A model generated the notes under the pieces. The model had not been told where the DNA came from. It did no database searches and was given only the letters and a program-made list of their open reading frames with translations. This document shows positions 62,051 through 64,000 of a stretch of DNA of 64,000 nt, one piece after another (the first letter of the stretch is position 1; each line of letters opens with the position of its first letter). The stretch comes from Subtercola boreus. GTDB lineage: Bacteria > Actinomycetota > Actinomycetes > Actinomycetales > Microbacteriaceae. The stretch is from NCBI RefSeq assembly GCF_006716115.1, contig NZ_VFOO01000002.1:1-64000 (forward strand), read 5' to 3'. The position numbers were made by a program, and so were the translations under genes.

Positions 62051-62278
62051 TTAGCCGGGGAGGCGGGAATGGAGGCGTCGTACTTCCCGGATCCCGATGA
62101 TGGTGATGGCTGAAGCGACGGCGCAGATCAGCGCCCATCCGACGATGTTGTACCACTGGCCATGAAACGCGGCGTAGGTGTTCTCGCCGGCGAGTGCGAA
62201 CAGGAACACGGCTGCCCCGCCCCAGACCAAGACGTTCGCGGCCAGCGCGGTCTTCGCGAGACTTCCCCGTTTCTGCAT
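62051..62278 (-). CDS. 75-residue two-helix membrane protein
   Basis: MQKRGSLAKTALAANVLVWGG is followed by a first helix (about 10-30), a polar loop with GENTYAAFHGQWYN and a second helix (AVASAITIIGI, about 50-66) ending with a basic tail. Clean positive-inside topology supports a real membrane protein. No family was recognised; small proteins of this type are common in plasmid backbones. Confidence 0.6.
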   Translation of the reverse strand: MQKRGSLAKTALAANVLVWGGAAVFLFALAGENTYAAFHGQWYNIVGWALICAVASAITIIGIREVRRLHSRLPG

Positions 62279-62354
62279 GAGCCCACGATCTCACCGTCGG
62301 CTGCGAATTGTCCACGGCCATCCGGTCGGCCAGCCAACGCTGGAGGGTGAGCTC

Positions 62355-62675
62355 GTGGGGTCGAATAGGCGGTATGCGGACTCGGTGGAGCGGCAGTCGC
62401 TTGCGAAGATGAACCTCCGCGACATGGTCGGGGAACCGGAAACGCTCACCCCGTTCGAGTTGGATCTCGACAACGAGCTCGTGACCTATGACCCGAAACC
62501 GAAAAAGGCCCGCGCCTGGGTGAGGTACGCCGGCCGGCCGATGAAGGTCAACGTCTACGTCCTCGCCTGGACTCGCAACTGCGTCCGGGTGAGATGGGTG
62601 AACGGGGAGAAGACCCGGCAAGAGGCGTGGGTATGGCAGCCGGCCGTCGAGAACACGCCCTGGGTCGAGCTCTAA
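62355..62675 (+). CDS. 106-residue conserved-looking hypothetical protein
   Basis: A soluble protein rich in Trp, Arg and Val. It starts at GTG 62355 (VGSNRRYADSVERQ) with GGAGGGTGAG five bases before it; a longer frame starts at 62178 inside the divergent gene. The middle reads AWVRYAGRPMKVNVYVLAWTR and VRVRWVNGEKTRQEAWVW, a beta-strand-rich pattern suggesting a small barrel. I know no function. It is divergent from the small membrane gene. Confidence 0.6.
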   Translation: MGSNRRYADSVERQSLAKMNLRDMVGEPETLTPFELDLDNELVTYDPKPKKARAWVRYAGRPMKVNVYVLAWTRNCVRVRWVNGEKTRQEAWVWQPAVENTPWVEL

Positions 62676-63027
62676 AACGCTCGGCCCCGAGAGCCGGCAG
62701 CCGAAGCGGCGGCCCAACGGCTCCGCCGTTGCTCTCTCTTCTCTGATCGGAGCCGCTGCGCGGCGCTGTAGCCGCCCCAGGTGGTGGGGCTTGTTGATTT
62801 GGCCGTGAATCCTTCGGAAGCGTACGGGCCTGTCCGTTCCGCGCAAGCAGCTGCGCTGCCGGCTCCTCCGAGATATCCGGCACGCGTTCACCCTTCGGGC
62901 TCTCTTATTTCGCGCCGCATATCTCTCCTCTACCGCCCTCCGGGTGGCGCTCCGCGGCCTGTCCCTAGCGGCGGTAAACCGCCTTCACGGCAAAACAACG
63001 TGAGGGAGGGAAGAAGGAGAACAGACC
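62676..63027. other. Palindrome-rich region upstream of ardC-like gene
   Basis: About 350 bases with several small perfect hairpins: CAACGGC-TCC-GCCGTTG at 62715-62731 and GGCGGT-AA-ACCGCC at 62970-62983, plus further GC-rich inverted pairs. No gene is supported. GGAGAACAGACC precedes the next start. Such structure is typical of plasmid leading regions, single-strand origins or promoters active on single-stranded DNA, but no oriT nick site was recognised. Confidence 0.45.
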
Positions 63028-63951
63028 ATGAGCACCGCAACCGCCACCCGTACCAGCAAGACCCGCACCCCCGCCAAAACGGCTGAGGAGAAGAAAGCGC
63101 AGGGCGAGGCGCTGCACCAGTCGATCACCGATCAGGTGGAGGCGCTCCGCGATTCCGGCCGGTGGGAGGCGTTTCTGAATTTCGCGCAGGCGTTCCACGC
63201 GTACTCGCTGAACAATGTGCTGCTGATTCTGTCGCAGATGCCCGAGGCGTCCCGGGTGGCGGGGTTCCGGAAGTGGCAGGCCCTGAACCGTCAGGTCCGG
63301 AAGGGCTCGAAGGCCATCCGAATTTTCGGGTACTCGACCAAAAAGGTGACCGAGGAGGACGCGAACGGTGACGAGGTAGAGAAGAAGATCTCCCGGTTCC
63401 CGATCCTGTCGGTATTCGATGTCAGCCAAACGGACCTCATCGACCCCGCCCTGGGCGACCCCAGCACCCTCACCACGCTTCTTACGGGATCGGATGATCA
63501 CGGCATCGTCGACGCCCTCAGCACCTACCTCATTGGTGAGGGCTGGAACGTTGAGCGTCGTCCCCTGCCGGGAAGTATGAACGGTGTCACCCGGCCCGCA
63601 GAGATGACGGTGGTTATCGACTCGGATCTGTCGCCGGAGGCGGCGGCGAAGACGATGATTCACGAGTGCGCGCACATCCTATTGGGCCACATCGATGACT
63701 TGGCCGAGTACGCCCAGCACCGCGGGCTGATGGAGACCGAGGCCGAGAGCGTCGCTTACGTCGTCGCCGGCCTGGTCGGGTTCGACACGTCCGCGTACTC
63801 GGTGGGTTACATCGCCGGATGGGCGAACGCCGACACCGATCTGATCAGGTCCACCGCCGCCCGGGTACTCCGCACCGCGCACCAGATCGCCGGAATCCTC
63901 ACCCCCGAAGACGACGCAACCGACACCCCCGCCGAGGAAACCGCAGCCTGA
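63028..63951 (+). CDS. ArdC-like anti-restriction/ssDNA-binding protein with metalloprotease domain
   Basis: A 307-residue protein. The first part (20-150) is an ArdC_N-type domain: ALRDSGRWEAFLNFAQAFHAYSLNN, FRKWQALNRQVRKGSKAIRIFGY. The second half carries a zinc-metalloprotease motif HECAHILLGH (HExxH), typical of ArdC and ImmA/IrrE-like proteins. ArdC proteins protect incoming single-stranded plasmid DNA from restriction (known for RepA/ArdC of IncW plasmids). This gene is close to the right edge of the window, and its ATG has a good upstream ribosome site. It fits the plasmid interpretation of the region. Confidence 0.85.
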   Translation: MSTATATRTSKTRTPAKTAEEKKAQGEALHQSITDQVEALRDSGRWEAFLNFAQAFHAYSLNNVLLILSQMPEASRVAGFRKWQALNRQVRKGSKAIRIFGYSTKKVTEEDANGDEVEKKISRFPILSVFDVSQTDLIDPALGDPSTLTTLLTGSDDHGIVDALSTYLIGEGWNVERRPLPGSMNGVTRPAEMTVVIDSDLSPEAAAKTMIHECAHILLGHIDDLAEYAQHRGLMETEAESVAYVVAGLVGFDTSAYSVGYIAGWANADTDLIRSTAARVLRTAHQIAGILTPEDDATDTPAEETAA

Positions 63952-64000
63952 CCTCACCTCCGCGGGGGCGGCCGCCGCCGCCCCCGCCCAACCCCGGAAG

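Overview
The window is high-GC actinobacterial DNA. Codon usage, frequent GTG starts, CmtR- and LCP-type genes and the overall gene set fit a Microbacteriaceae-like actinomycete (inference; no rRNA or tRNA is present to confirm it). It carries its own replicon: a RepA_C-type initiator (60240-61190), 15 iterons (59327-60227) and a ribbon-helix-helix partner, so the segment is most likely part of a large plasmid or chromid. No insertion sequence, integrase, CRISPR array or tRNA was recognised.

Layout. (1) 1-5073: the start of a VIT1/CCC1-type metal transporter, then a flavin-based electron-transfer cassette (ferric-reductase-like membrane protein, FMN-carrier protein, ApbE flavin transferase) and an OmpR-type two-component system. 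(2) 5498-11930: a MarR / membrane-anchored protein / Lgt / small membrane protein operon, a ClC channel, and two metal modules, each an ArsR-family sensor overlapping a cation transporter (one sensor is CmtR-like). (3) 12170-19325: one long, mostly overlapping operon with a NarL-type two-component system, a MacB-type ABC exporter, DedA, a FetB-like permease, a PAP2 phosphatase and UppP, probably protecting or recycling undecaprenyl-phosphate. (4) 19407-23075: an Fe(III) ABC importer whose binding-protein gene has a one-base frameshift in a G-run, behind a possible IdeR box.

(5) 23614-41223: a cell-envelope block with a secreted acidic protein, an MprF-like protein, an ABC-2 exporter with its two-component system, an esterase, HtrA, a cation transporter, an LCP protein, a class A PBP and a lysozyme-like protein. 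Nearly every transcription unit here has an upstream direct repeat TCTCAY-N5-TCTCAY (11-bp period, coding-strand orientation), which suggests one regulon under the OmpR-type regulator at 27723-28403. Two decayed fragments of a paralogous iron ABC importer lie near the ends of its right half (33.2 and 41.2 kb). (6) 42031-47470: an NMT1/SsuA-type ABC importer divergent from a CitAB-type two-component system.

(7) 47647-58698: a defence region with an orphan Xre/MbcA-like antitoxin, a Gabija pair (GajA OLD nuclease, GajB UvrD-like helicase), and a 2047-residue STAND ATPase with a Cap4-like nuclease N-terminus and a very long uncharacterised sensor region. This last gene is the best candidate for a little-described immune system. 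(8) 58699-64000: the iteron origin, rep and its RHH partner, several small plasmid genes and an ArdC-like anti-restriction protein.
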